DNA from: Paramecium sonneborni
Taxonomy: Eukaryota; Ciliophora; Oligohymenophorea; Peniculida; Parameciidae
Direction: 5' to 3'
Length of the DNA: 64,000 nt
Assembly: GCA_905182985.1 (NCBI GenBank)
Contig: CAJJDN010000070.1
Span: forward strand, 365,938-429,937
Part shown: in pieces, positions 12,985 to 26,246 of the stretch
Layout: the number at the start of each line of letters is the position of its first letter
Position numbering within the stretch: position 1 is the stretch's first letter
Notes under the pieces: generated by a model
The model's input: only the letters and a program-made list of their open reading frames with translations
The model's database searches: none
What the model was told of the DNA's origin: nothing
Translations under genes and position numbers: made by a program

Positions 12985-12991
12985 TATTGAA

Positions 12992-14204
12992 TCAATTATA
13001 ACAATTAATAAATAACAATTTAATTTATTAAAATATATAATAATCATCATACAAATGGATTTATCTTTTTATTATCCTAAAACTATTAGCTATATCTATA
13101 TGAATAACTCTTTTCTAAGTTTCACTCTCACAAAATCTTAAAAACAATCCTGCTATTTGAACTCTTCTTATTTATGAATCAAATTATCAAAATTCTTACT
13201 TTTATTAAAAGCCTATGATTATGAACTTATAAAATTTAAATTAGTAAAATTATTTTGGTTAAGTATTTGGCTTTACACATTAACTTAACTGTTTCTAAAG
13301 TCACATATTACTAATAATCCATCAATATAAAACATAACAATTCTATATTAAGGTAAGGAAAAATTATTACCAAAATTATTTTTAATTCCTTATGGTATTT
13401 AAAAAATTCTAAGATTCATTAAGTATATATAATATGTAATTCCAAAACCATTTTATCTTTTTTTGTTATTTTCTTCATAGAGCTATTAAATCTTCTAATT
13501 TTTTGGTATTTCAATCTTTTAATTTTTTCTCATTATATTTTTGGCATTCATAAGTAATTCAAAATTGTTTGTTATAAACTAAAATATAAATTATTCTTCT
13601 TGCAGAATCAAAAATATAATTTATCTTTCAAACTCAATTTTCCAATAATTTATTCATTTTATTTCAAATTTCAGATAGTTTAGATTGAATTCATAACTGG
13701 ACAACCAACTTTGAGTCTAAAAATATTTAATATAATACTCTTCTAATTTTTCTGATAATCTAAAATTCTAAGGTTATTCTTTTTAACGCATATTAGATTT
13801 CTACTTTTTTAATTCTTCAACTTCTAGCTTATAATTATCATAGACAAATCTAATTTCAGAAAACTTTGTTATTCGCTATAATTTTTATTTAATTCATTTT
13901 CTTTTGAAAGAACCAATTCTAAAAGATTTTCAACACATAGATTCCTATTATTTTATTTGTTTCAGTTACCTTTTCAAATAATTTCTTTATAATTTAACTG
14001 ATCCATGAATTTCTAAATCGAATAATTAATTGTACATAAAAACAATGCTGAAATATTACTAAAATTTATGACAGTCTCTTTATGTATTAATCTTTTGTTT
14101 TTTAATTAAGGATCTATTATAACTTAAATTCCGAACCATTCTTTAATCTAAAAATGTAAATTATTTGTTACTTTCTATCCTGTTCTTGATGTATAGTTTG
14201 ACAT
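12992..14204 (-). CDS. Hypothetical coiled-coil protein
   Basis: Not recognised. The start MSNYTSRTGQK is followed by a clean 24-nt intron. The rest alternates between frames in a way that needs several more short introns. The composition is rich in Lys, Glu, Gln and Asn with coiled-coil-like heptads. The frame near the end also runs into the start of the cyclic-nucleotide-binding gene, so the 3' end is uncertain and the stop at 12992 is the most economical choice. Confidence 0.45.
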
Positions 14205-14250
14205 TTGAATATATTTTATAAAAATTATTAATACTTTATATATATATATA

Positions 14251-14954
14251 TCAAGTTAACTAATCAACCTGTTCCAAAATTGTGTGTTTAATTAAATCTT
14301 AAAGAATATTAATTAAAAATTACCTTGAAGATTAACATTAAATTTATTACAAGTACCATTTCTGATGCTCATTTTATTCAAATAATTTAGTATTTTGTTC
14401 TTCTAACTATGAAATTTTGTGAGTAAGTTCATTAAATTCATTCATAAATTCATCTAAACTTGATTAATAATTGAAAGATTATTATTCCATTTCTTGATTG
14501 ACAATCTAAAATAAAATTTAGATTACTAATATACTTGAATTTATTCCTAAATTAGATTGTTTTTTTTAATTGTCTCAGAAAGATTATAACAAATGTCTTC
14601 TTTTTACTTTTTGATATTGTTTATAACTTATTATAATTCTTTATTTGATGGTTGATTTCCTCCAAAGGATTATCCTGGAACTCTAACTAAATTTTCTTTA
14701 TCTGAAACGTATCTATTTCTCAAATTAGAACCACTTGAATTGATAACTTTCTTTTGTAATTTCTCTTCAACTCTTCCAGTATAATTTTATAAGGATTATT
14801 GAGATGGTTCTTAAATAAGTATACTGTGTTCATAGTAACTAATGTTATTGCTTCTAGTTGGAGTACAATCTCCCCTTTATTCAATGCAAATTGGTTTGAA
14901 ATTCTGTGGTGTTAATGAAGTTCTACTTTTTGGAACTTGCGCTCTAACGAACAT
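14251..14954 (-). CDS. Hypothetical coiled-coil protein, 224 aa
   Basis: One 29-nt intron leaves 225 codons. The N-terminal half is low-complexity and basic (MFVRAQVPKSRTSLTP); the C-terminal half is a coiled coil with repeated Glu/Gln/Asn heptads. No family is recognised. It is divergent from the GH31-like gene, with only 13 bp between the two start codons, so they must share a very compact promoter region. Confidence 0.6.
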
Positions 14955-14967
14955 TTATTTAATTATT

Positions 14968-17262
14968 ATGTACACTTAGTTCCAAAATTAAGGATAATAA
15001 AATTCCAATAAGCTAAGATTTAATTGGAAAATCATTTTAATCTTCCTACCATTTGCTTTAGGAATAGCAATCTATTTTTCCATCACAAGTGGATAACCAA
15101 AAAATGACCCTGACTAAATTATAAAAATTAAACAATCTCACTCAAAAATTCCATATTTCTACATCTCTACCTATGAAGAATGTAATAAAGAACTTACACT
15201 TAGTATTGATAATTATACTACTTCATTTGAATTACCAAAATAATATCCATTTGCAAATACAAAATGCGAAAGATCTTAAAAATTAAAATATACATATAAT
15301 TTAGACTAGACATCAACAGATGTTTTTTAACTCTATAAATAAGATAAACAAATAATCCAAATTATCTAGATTTCTTACTATTAGGAATTTTCTGATGTTC
15401 TATTTAATCTCACTGATCAAGTGATTTTAGGATATGAATAAGCTACTTTAAATTGTCCTGCTTACTTTATCAGAACTAAAAACAACTTATTTTATTCATT
15501 TGTTATATATACATCATCTAAAATTATCTCATTTTATTAAAATTCACTTTTATCAATTAAAATTTATGGAGGAAGAATAAATATTAAATTCTTTCTTTAT
15601 GATGAACCTGAATAAATTATTAAAGCATATCATTAATATATAGGTGGTTACAAATTATTTCCATTCTGGACTTTAGGCTACCAATATTATGGACCATGGA
15701 TAGAATAAAAAGATTTAGAATATTTAGAATAGAAATCAATTCCTTTAGAAACTATTTGGATTGATGAACAAAAAAATCATTATTTACCAGATAATTACAG
15801 AAAAATTAAAATAACAACTCCCACAGTTAATTTAAAGACTATCGATAAAAAATATTTAATAAAGAATTCAAATAAAGAACCATATGAAGGTTGTGTAGAT
15901 GATGAAAAAGTTAATTATATTGATTACAATGTTTAAAATACTATTTAAAAGGAAACTTAATTACATCCAATTTCTATTTATTCAGGAGTTTTATTGAAGT
16001 CATTTGTAAATTATTAAATTAATGAGAGTGGTAATTGTGATGAAAAAAATATTGGAATAGCTGAGGATGCTTTTCATTTTAGCAATAAAAATCCTGTTTT
16101 ATTGGAAAAAAAAATTACTGAAAAATATTTTAAACCACTAAATACATTTGCTCAATCAAAATAATATAGTGAACATTCTAATTATGTAAAATTAATAATG
16201 AGTGAATCTGCTTTTTTTGGTTAAGGTTAATTTAGTGGTTAGATTATAAATTCTGTTGATCTAGAATAAACTATAAGTTATTTAATTTATAATAACTTTT
16301 TTGGATTACCATACACAGGAACATATGGATGTGATTAAAGTTAATCATCTTTATCATGGTGTGCAAGATGGTTAAGTATTTAAGCTTGGATGCCCTTATT
16401 TATGAGTTAAAGTTCATCATAATTTCACTTTTCTAATCACCCTGAATATTTTGAATAAATTCATTTAGAAGTAAAAGCCAGATAATAGTTAAATAAATGG
16501 ATATTTGCTTAATTTTTGAATAATTATGATGATAAAATAAATGCATTCAGTGGAACAATAATATAACCTATATGGTGGTTTAATACTTCTGATACTAAAG
16601 CATATAAATATGAAACTCGGGAATTCCTTTTTGGACAAGTTTTTTTGATTGCTCCAATTATTGAAGATCCTGAAAATGAATATAACACTGAATATGATAT
16701 ATATTTTCCTCAGGGAAGCTAATGGATGGAGACAAAATATGGAACATTATTTAGTGGAGGTACTTAAGTAGATTTTAAAATCTTATCAAATACATAGACT
16801 CCAAGTTTTTAAAAAGCTGGGTATATTATAAATAATATTTTTATTAGGTCAATAGTTTTCAAATAATATGATATAAATTTAAAAATGAATGAATTAAATA
16901 ATATCTATTCATTGTATGTTGTTTTTGATAGATAATAAAATGATGGAGAAGCAGAAGGGATTATGATTACTCTCTAAGATTTAAGTGATGAAAATGTTAA
17001 AAAGAAATGTTTTGGAAATGGTAAAAATTGTTTAATGAAAGTGAAAATAAGATATGTCTTTGATTAAGAAAAATATTCAGAACATTACTTTATTAATTGT
17101 TAAGGAATTAATAAAGACACTGTTTTTGAGAAAGTACAAATTAATACACTTCATCTGTATCACTCAAAGTTACATTTCTAAAATCAAATAACTTTGAAGA
17201 ATCCAATAATAGTGAAGGAGAGTTTCAAATTTGAATATGATTTATCATAAAATATTTATTGA
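14968..17262 (+). CDS. GH31 (alpha-glucosidase family)-like membrane protein, probably inactive
   Basis: Intronless, 764 aa. A cytosolic N-terminus of about 20 residues precedes one hydrophobic segment (residues about 21-42), so it is a likely type II membrane protein. The luminal part has GH31 landmarks: a WTLGYQYYGPW-type barrel start, FFGLPYTGTYGC (family GVPMVGADICG), the CARWLSIQAWMPLF helix, and FGQVFLIAPI with a C-terminal beta-sandwich. The nucleophile motif WxDMNE is absent: the corresponding stretch after YSGVLLKSF has no Asp in the right context. The acid/base loop is also altered. Known members trim glucose from glycans or digest starch. This one is inferred to be a pseudoenzyme, perhaps a glycan-binding or chaperone-like relative. 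Confidence 0.75.
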
Positions 17263-17461
17263 AAAATAATTTAGTTGTAATTTTCAATTTACAATTGACT
17301 ATTCTTTTTTCTTCTTATACTTTACCCAAAATATTTATCTATTTATAGGTAAGTATTCTTCAAAGAAGTAGTCTACTTGATAATAAAAGTCAGATCTAAC
17401 TATGATAATTAGAATCTTTAAAATCAAAAAGCTTAATTAATTTATATTTATTACTAATATA
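17263..17461. promoter_or_regulatory. Intergenic region between two plus-strand genes
   Basis: About 200 bp of T- and A-rich sequence with no open frame. It must hold the 3' end of the GH31-like transcript and the promoter of the CSC1-like gene. I see no distinct motif. Confidence 0.4.
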
Positions 17462-19735
17462 ATGGAACAACCACCTGAGTCCATATTTGCATCAATTGAT
17501 AATTGCTTTGATCACTCCATAGTTTATTACTTCAGAATTCTAAAATGGAACTTCTTTCTAATGCTCATTTTGGGCCTTCTTCACTTACCACAATTAATAT
17601 TTTGCATTACTGGTAATAGCATATTCAATCAATTCCAATTACAATTAGAAACTTTTACTGTTGCAAATATTGACATTTCAAATGAAACTGCTTTTCTTAT
17701 TGGAGTTTTAGGAGATGCTATTGGTATTCTTCTCTACTTTTTGTCATTGCTCTATTTACGATACAAAGCTATCAATAAGGATTCCTAATTTAAGGTATCC
17801 AGTATTTCACCTTGGAGTGTTGAACTATCTGGATTTCCAACAGCTACTATAGATCCAGAAGACCTTCGATCAATTATACAATCAAATACACATGAAATTT
17901 ACTTAGTTCGCAATTTCTAGGGTACTCTAAGTATTATGAAGAATAAGGCATTTAAGGAAAGGTAGATAAGATTAGAAAAAAAAAAATTAGAAGTATTTTC
18001 TAAGAGATTATCATAAGCAGATATGTATGTAAGATAAGACTTCATTAGAGTCTTGTCTGATGAACAAAAAGATATCACTAAAGAATTATCAGATAAATTT
18101 AATATTTTTTTAGCACCAGATGATTTAGAATCAATTAAGGCTTTTGTTGTTTTTAAGAGCAAAGTAGATCGTGATCTATTCTATGAGAAATATAATTAAG
18201 ATTGTTTAGTTAGAAATGGAATTTATTTATTCTAAAATTAACCATAGGAATTGAAACTTAGAGGATTATATACTATAAGAGTAACAGAAGCTCCAGATCC
18301 AAATGAAATTAAATGGGAAAATATGGATTATTAAGAAAGAAACAATCTTCAAATAATTCTGATGCATCTTGCAGTAGCTGTTATACTATTAGCCCCTTTA
18401 ATAGTGTTTGAAAATATGGCTTTAAAGAATGCAAGGAATAATACAGTTAAATGCACAGAGTATTGTTTAGATAATGATTTTACAAGAACTGTTTATTATA
18501 TAATAACAGGATTTTGGATATTAATAGCAGATGTGCTTGGATGGGTGTTTTTAGAATTAATAATAAATAGAGAAAAGTAAATTTATTTAGTATAAGAATA
18601 AAAAGTCATTCTGATTAGAATCATAGTCTATTTAATGTGTTACACCTTGCTTGTACCGATATTGATTTCATGGGAAACTATAGGAAACATAGTATTAGTT
18701 ATTTAAAGTTACACATCAATAGAAAAATCATTAATTTTTAGTGATGATTTAGATAGAAAATGGATTATAAATCATGGGTTAATATTTTTATGGGTATCTA
18801 TATTTTACACTCTTAAATTAATAATTTTAAGTTTAGTATCAAAATGTCAATGTATAACAGGGGGAATTAGAGATTAAGAAGAATTATAATTAATTGGTTC
18901 TTTATTGACAGATGAAAATGATGAAGAAAGATAAAGATTGACTGGTTAATAAAAAACTGCACCAAATAATAATTAATCTCATTAAACTCTCTTTTTATTA
19001 AACTTAGATGAGAGTGTAAACTACAATATACAATCAAGATAAAACTTAGATGTCAAAACAGGAAAAGCATTTAGACGTGACTCTCCTTTAATAAATAGTA
19101 ATCCTACTTTTAAAACTGGACTTAGATATGCCAAATTATTGTTTAGCATATTCTTATCAATAACTTTATCAGCAGGATTACCTTTATTGCCTTTATTAGG
19201 AGCCTTTCAAATAGGATTATAGTATATTTATGATAAGAATATGTTATTGCGATATCATTCTTATAATGAAAAACAATAGGCAAAGTTATAGGAATAATTA
19301 AAATCAGTTGGAGTTATCACATTGAAATTTATCCACTTTTTCCTAGTATTGCATTTAATCTTTAGTGTCTTGATTTATGGATATCCATTTATTTATACTT
19401 AAAATGGAATGGGCATTTCATCAGACTGGAATGATGCTTCAAATAAATTATTATATAAAATAAGCACTGTTATTCCTCTTACTTTGTTATTAATAATTCT
19501 AGTATTGGCACTTATAATCGATTTAGTATTTTTTGGAATTAATAATAATTGGAAAATTTAGTCTGATTAAATAGGATAAGATGTGTCTTAGAACCTTGAG
19601 GATCATATCGGTGCATTGAAAGAATAAGGCAGTGCCATTTCTTACAATTTAAAACATCATGATGAGTTTAAGGATATTTTACTAAGTCAAAAATAAGAAA
19701 GTATAAGAGCTACTTTAAATTAATTCAAACATTGA
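17462..19735 (+). CDS. CSC1/OSCA/TMEM63-like channel protein
   Basis: Intronless, 757 aa, multi-pass. A membrane segment at about residue 30-50 and another at 80-105 precede a cytosolic domain containing KAFVVFKSKVDRD. Next comes the family signature EAPDPNEIKWENM, just before the C-terminal membrane block. At least seven further hydrophobic segments follow, split by a hydrophilic loop of about 130 residues near the middle. OSCA/TMEM63 proteins are osmo- or mechanosensitive cation channels, so a plasma-membrane or contractile-vacuole role is plausible. The family call rests mainly on the EAPDPxxIxWEN motif and topology. Confidence 0.65.
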
Positions 19736-19856
19736 TATATATATATAATAAAAAATAATGAGTTTGATTAAATAATAGTGTTGTGAAGTGTGTAGTATTG
19801 TGTATTTATGAAGTGATAATAATTGGATGATATTATAGTATTTAAATAATTAAATA

Positions 19857-21696
19857 ATGCCAAGACATTCTTCTAGTTCAAGTAGGAGCCATAGAAGTAA
19901 ATAAAAATAATTGAAATATGGATAGAAAAGCATAGTAAGAAGCATCGTAGATACTCAAGTTCTTCTTGTTCATCTTCTTCAGATTCATCATCTGAGCGTC
20001 ATTACGAAAGAAGAAGGAGAGTGCATCATAGTAATCGTCGTTCAAGATCACCTAGACCACGTTCATCGAGTTCAATAAAGAAGGTGTTTATGAATGTATA
20101 AATAAAAATGAATAATGTTAGCCCATTTAATCCAAATCAAGCGCAGAGACAATCAAAGAATATAGGGCTTAACATAATATTTTTATTCGTTCTTAACATG
20201 TAAATGTCCCAGATCCTATCATGAGATTTGAGGATGTTTAATGTTTTCCACAAATATTGATGGATTTATTGTTAAAGGCCGGTTTCAAAGGACCTACTGC
20301 AATATAAGCATAAGGATGGTCGATAGCATTAACAGGACATGATCTAATTGGAATAGCATAGACAGGTTCTGGTAAAACACTTGCCTTTCTTTTACCAGCG
20401 ATTGTCCATATTTTAGCATAAGTTAGATCCCATGATGCAAAATGTTTAATATTGGCACCAACAAGAGAATTGACATTACAAATATATGAACAATTTTAAA
20501 AATTTTCATTGGGATCTTAACTTTATGCAGCATGTTTATATGGAGGATAAGATCGCTATATATAGAAAAGTTAATTAAGAAAAGGCCCTTAAGTTTTGAT
20601 TGCTTGTCCAGGTCGTTTGATTGATCTATTGGATTAGGGTTGTACCACCCTCAAATAGATTAGTTTTCTAGTACTCGATGAAGCTGATAGAATGCTTGAT
20701 ATGGGTTTTGAACCATAGATTCGTAAAATTGTTGATCAAATACGACCATAAAGATAAACTATGCTTTTTTCAGCTACCTGGCCTAAGGAAGTTTAAAAAT
20801 TAGCATTAGATTTTTGTAAATAAGAACCAGTTCACATATAGATAGGAAATGTAGAATTAACATCAAATAAGATGATTAAACAAATAGTTTACGTGATGAA
20901 AGCTATTGATAAAAATTAAAGGTATAATTAAACTATTGATGGTTCAAAATATATATACAAGATCATCAATATCTTTGTTATTTCAAATATATATTAAGGT
21001 TACTTTATTTGTTGAAAGAGATCGCATAGAAAAAAATACTAATCTTTTGTTCCACAAAGAAAGGATGTGACTAACTTTAAAAGACTTTAGATCGAGAAGG
21101 TATAAGATGTCTGGCAATACATGGAGATAAGAAATAAAGTGTAATATATAGATATTAGAATTTATTAGGAGAGAGATTATGTAATGAGTCATTTTAGAAA
21201 TGGAAGATCAACTGCTTTAATAGCAACTGATGTAGCATCAAGAGGATTAGATATTAAAGATATAGAAATAGTAGTCAATTATGACATGCCTAAAGTTATC
21301 GAAGATTATGTACATAGAATAGGTCGTACTGGTAATCATTTTTATTTATATATTTATATAGGTCGTGCTGGTGCTGTAGGTTAATCTATTTCATTTTTTG
21401 CTTCAGATGAAGATGCTAGGATGGCTAAAGATCTTGTTGAAATACTTAGGGAATCTTAAAATGATGTTCCTTATGATTTAAGAAGTCTTGTTGATTAAAA
21501 TAATAAAGGAAATAATTATAATCCTTATAGAAGATGGAATTCTACAGGTAATAGACATATTCAATAACCATTCATTTAACATTAGCATCAAAATTAACAT
21601 TCAAATTAACATTAACCATCTCATTATCCATCCTCATGGTAATTTTAAGCATTCAATCCATAAATCCTTTAATAGATTAATCCATATCAAATTTGA
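19857..21696 (+). CDS. DDX5/Dbp2-type DEAD-box RNA helicase with RS-rich N-terminus
   Basis: ATP-dependent RNA helicase, nuclear, in splicing or transcript remodelling. Introns 19897-19925, 20096-20121, 20922-20998, 21141-21168 and 21332-21361 leave 549 aa. Residues 1-65 are Arg/Ser-rich, as in splicing-linked proteins. Then come the Q motif, AQTGSGKT (about 149-156), [26 protein letters not shown] and HRIGRTGRAG, ending in a Gln/His/Asn-rich tail. The third intron is 77 nt, much longer than any other in the window, and would end in AAG. Removing it restores the frame between domain 1 and [10 protein letters not shown]. Confidence 0.92.
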
Positions 21697-21801
21697 TGTT
21701 TTTAATATATATCATTATATAAATTGTATATTCATTTTATGACTTCTTTTTTTATTTTTTACCTTTTAACTAAATTATAATTACTAATTAAAAATTATTC
21801 A

Positions 21802-23194
21802 ATGTTACATAATTCCAATCAATAAGCTGCTAAAAGTTTGTAATGCCTCTAATTTTTATATTAGATTAGGTAATCGTCAAAAAAGATTTGAGCATACGAT
21901 GAAATCAATGTAAAAAATTAAAACATTTGTTGATCTTACTTAAAGACTTAAATTACTCAATCCACTTTAATTTAAATAAGTTCAAAACATTATCCAACAT
22001 TTAAAATAATAATCAAAATTAAAATAATTCTTCAAAAAAGATGATGATGAAAAAAACCATATTATTGCAATCTCTAAATAATTAGAATTAGAAATTGATA
22101 TGCTTAACAATATAGAGAATGATGAAGAAAAATAAAATCTAATCCTAGATATTCTTTAACTTGATTTCTCTCCAAATGAAATTGCAACCATGGTATAAGA
22201 ATCTTCCATGACACTTGATACACATCATAATTTACATAGAATTTTAGAAACCATTAATAAACGCAACCTAAGAAAATAATCAAAAAATTAACTACTTGAT
22301 TAAATCAATACTCTAAATTTTTTATCAGACATTAATGATGATTCCTCAGATTTCTATAAAGAAACTATCAGAAGTTTCAACTAAAAAAGAAATGAATAAT
22401 AGAGCAGTGAATTATCTGTCAATGAAAAATTTGAACTTCTTAAAAAATATTTACTTTAAAAAGGAATATAAATTGAAAAGAAAGAAAAAGTGCCTCATCA
22501 AGAATATTCCAAATTTTATGCTTAATAAGCAAACAAATTAATTAAATCAACAAAACTTAAATAATTAAAATAAATCCATGTTTCTAGTCCAAAAGCAGGA
22601 TCTATATCACCAGAAATATTACATCCTTAATAATATCATACAAATTAATATTTAAAAAAAATGGAGAAATTAGAAATTAATTATTAAACAAGTAATAATA
22701 TTTCTTCTACTACACTAAACACTCCTTAAATTACTCCAAGTAAATTACTCAAATAAAAATCAGAAGAATTCATACCATCTTAATAATAATAAATATAAAC
22801 TGAAAGAATTATTACACCAAAAAGAAAAAGTAATCATTAAGTTATCTCAACTTCTAAAACCATTTTGCCTTCTCCAATTGAAAATGAAAAAGAAGAACAA
22901 CATATCAAAATTAATTAATAAGTTAGTTATTTTCATAAAAGTATAGATTAACTTAGAGAATTTTAAGCAAATACTAAAGCTGTTCAAACATTTTTCAGAA
23001 TGGAAAATAAGGATTGTTTACATACTATGAGAGATATGGAAAAAATATTAAAAAAACCACTCAAATAACATTTTAATGAATTTATGACTGTTCATTAAGA
23101 AGAAAATGATGGAACTGATTGTTTAGGAAAGAGAAAAAAAAATATGAAAAGAAATATAAGATTGAATAAGATTTTTAAATCTGAATTAGAATGA
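21802..23194 (+). CDS. Hypothetical Gln/Lys-rich coiled-coil protein, 455 aa
   Basis: One intron (21840-21864). The protein is hydrophilic throughout, rich in Gln, Asn, Lys, Glu and Ser, with predicted coiled coils in residues about 30-220 and a disordered Ser/Thr/Pro-containing middle. It ends in a basic stretch (GKRKKNMKRN). No family is recognised. The basic C-terminus could be a nuclear signal, but that is a guess. Confidence 0.65.
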
Positions 23195-23260
23195 ATTTAT
23201 AATTTATACTATTATTTTAATATTGATTTTATTGAAATTCTTATAATAATATATTATTTA

Positions 23261-25993
23261 TCAAAACTTGAAACAATGTTGTTCTTCTACTTTAAAAAAC
23301 AAATTAGGCATGTTAGTAAGTTCATTAAAATCTTCATTTATAATACCTAAATCTATTATTAATATAATACCAAATACAAATGGAGTTTTAATTATCAAAC
23401 CTTCTGTATTTTCAATATCCATCATTTTAGGTCGATATTCTGTACTAAATCTTCCAACCCCTAGAATATTTTCTTTTACTTAAAATTTGCAATTCAAAGT
23501 AAATTGAGGAATATTTAGATTTTAATCTAAAGGAGTTTATGTTCCACATTACATCAAAATTTATTAAACTTATTTAAAACTCAATTCACCTTCATCTTTA
23601 TAAGATACTTAAATTATATACATTCAAAAATAAATATAGTAGCATTCCCTTAATCAGTAGCTATTATATAAACTTTTATTTCTTCGGATTCTGACATGAA
23701 AACCTTTGCATCATCTACATTCTTTTCTGGTCTAAAACAATTATATATCAATTGATTATCATGAGCTAATTTAAATTTAGACCATCTGTAACATTCTTTA
23801 CTAAAACTACTAATAACCTTTTCTGGTAATTGTTCTATTTCATTATTATAAGGATTAATTTCATCCAAATGCTCAAAGGATTCATATATATAATTATGAA
23901 AAGATTATTTAGTTTATTCCTATAGTTTAATACCCTTATATTTATATCCCTATGCTATAATTAAAATGTTGATACTGATCGAACAAGCGTATTTTTAACT
24001 TAATTGACATCTTCATCTTAAAAATCTACTATTGTATTTAAATTTGTCAAACAACTTAATGAATAGAATTAGTTTTCATTTTATAATATATTGTTTCTTT
24101 CTATTGTAAAGAATAGATGTTAAAGAAATATTGGATCACATTATTGAGATATCTTAAATTCTTCAGGCCGCCTAATTGCTAAAATAAACCTCTTTTATAC
24201 CCATAACTGTAAATCTAGTTTCAGAATTCAAACTCTAAACAACCTTCCACTTAAAACTCAATTCTTTTAATTTTGTACTAATCTCTTTATTTGCCTAAAG
24301 AGAATCATTTTAATTATAATGGTATAAAGATATTCTGATTTCTTAACAAAAATCAATATTCCAAATAAATTATAATATCATTTTCAGATATTCTTAAAAC
24401 TATTAGGGATTTGCAGTTGAAAAATGACTTATCATTAATTTCCTTTCTTATAAAGATGGTTCTAAAAAGCATTATACTAATCCTAATAATTTATTATTTT
24501 CATATATTCCTAAACAAAAGCTTTCCTCTTATTATTCATATTAAATTAACATTTATTAAATTTCTCCTCTCCATGATTTTTTAAAATCATCACTAATATT
24601 CACTAAATAATTTTCTACTAACTTATCCCTTAAATAACATTTTTGTATCTAAATTTAATAATCATTTTTTGAAGTAAGTTAATTTGAAGATGCATTAGAA
24701 TTAATTTTGCTATCATTATTCTTTTAATCAATATTTTATTAAATAGATTATTTTTCAGATTATTTAGCTTAATCATTTTACGTTTAATTAGGTTAAATTT
24801 TATTTAACTATTTTTTTTCTTGATTATTTATTGTTTATATAATAGGTTATTTTTATTAAATATTTTTAGAAATAGAGCCAGATGTTTAATTTGTAAAATC
24901 AGTTGGATCAAGTTATTTGATAATTGGTCTCTAAAAAATTTTTAATACAAATTATACATTTTAATTCTAAATGATCTCTGGTCTTTTAGGTAGTCTAAAA
25001 TGATTAATTTATATAGTTTTTTCTGGACCCATTCTCATTTAATCTTTTGAATTTATTTAATTTTAAAATGACTTATCTTCCTTTGTAATTGAAGACATTT
25101 CTTGTTAAATAAGATATTCACAATTCTTAATTCTTTTAAGAAGGGGTTTAGATATAAATTAAACAATTTTATTAGGATCATTAGTAGGTTTAGTAATAGT
25201 AACAAAAAATGGATCAGATTTATTTGAAAATTAATAAAAGTATGAGAGTACTGAATTTTATATGTATAATACATCTTTTTTCATCTATTGATAAATAATT
25301 AATGCACCTTGATTAAATAGTTTTCATTAAAATAAATGTAGGGTAACTAAATACTCTCTGAAGAATGAATATTCACTAAAAACTTCATAAGGTACTACCT
25401 CCAACCAATTATTGACTCTACCACACTTATTGAAAGTATTCTTAAATGAGTGATTAATTCTGCACTTTTAGATATTAATTATTAATCTCTAGGATTCTAT
25501 TGAATTAATTAAATATGATTTAATATAACATTAAAGCATTTTTCTCTGGCTTCAATTGTTTACATACATTACTTATGATGATATGAATAAGAATTTTACT
25601 TAAATATGTGATTTTTTTAATGATATTTCTTCTATTTCAAATTGAATAGCTTATTTAATCTTTGGAAGTGTTCTAAGACACATTAAGAATAGTTTTCTAA
25701 ATATATTGAAGTTACATTACCTATGAAAATCTGGAATATTGTGAAAATCTTAAACTTCAATCAATTTTGAATAATATTGAGTAAGTGTTGGTTAAGATTT
25801 CTCAACTGATTAATTCTTTATTTATTTTTAAACATAAAATCTATTATTCCAATTTTCTTCCTAAAAATAATTATATTTTATTTTTATATACTTTTTTCTT
25901 TAATTAATTCATCACAATAAGATGTCTAGATTTTGGCATAATAGAATTATCAATTTTAGATTAACGATGTTCTACGAATTATGAGTCAATCAT
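23261..25993 (-). CDS. Large hypothetical multi-exon protein
   Basis: Coding in pieces from MIDSQFVEHRQSKI to the end EEQHCFKF, with many short introns, several of which I could place only by frame continuity (for example one of 26 nt restoring the frame before YESFEHLDEINP). The pieces include FSNKSDPFFVTITKP, which resembles the calcium-loop part of a C2 domain, and a conserved-looking segment ECYRWSKFKLAHDN. I cannot name the family and cannot exclude two genes (a possible break lies near 24163). Treat the boundaries as approximate. Confidence 0.45.
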
Positions 25994-26246
25994 AGAAAAT
26001 TATTATATAAAATAAATAATTATTTATCATTTTAATTGATAAAATATATAACTGTTTTAGTTAAATTCTTTAAGCATTTTCTTTATTTCTTACTTTAATT
26101 CTCTTGAAGTAAGTTATGATTAATATTTTCTTAAGGTTAGTTTTTTCATAATTTAAATGGCCTGAATAAATTTTTATAGTTTCCCTCTATTTTTATTATA
26201 TGATTTACAAATTAAGATTTAATATGTAATAATTTAAATAATTGAA

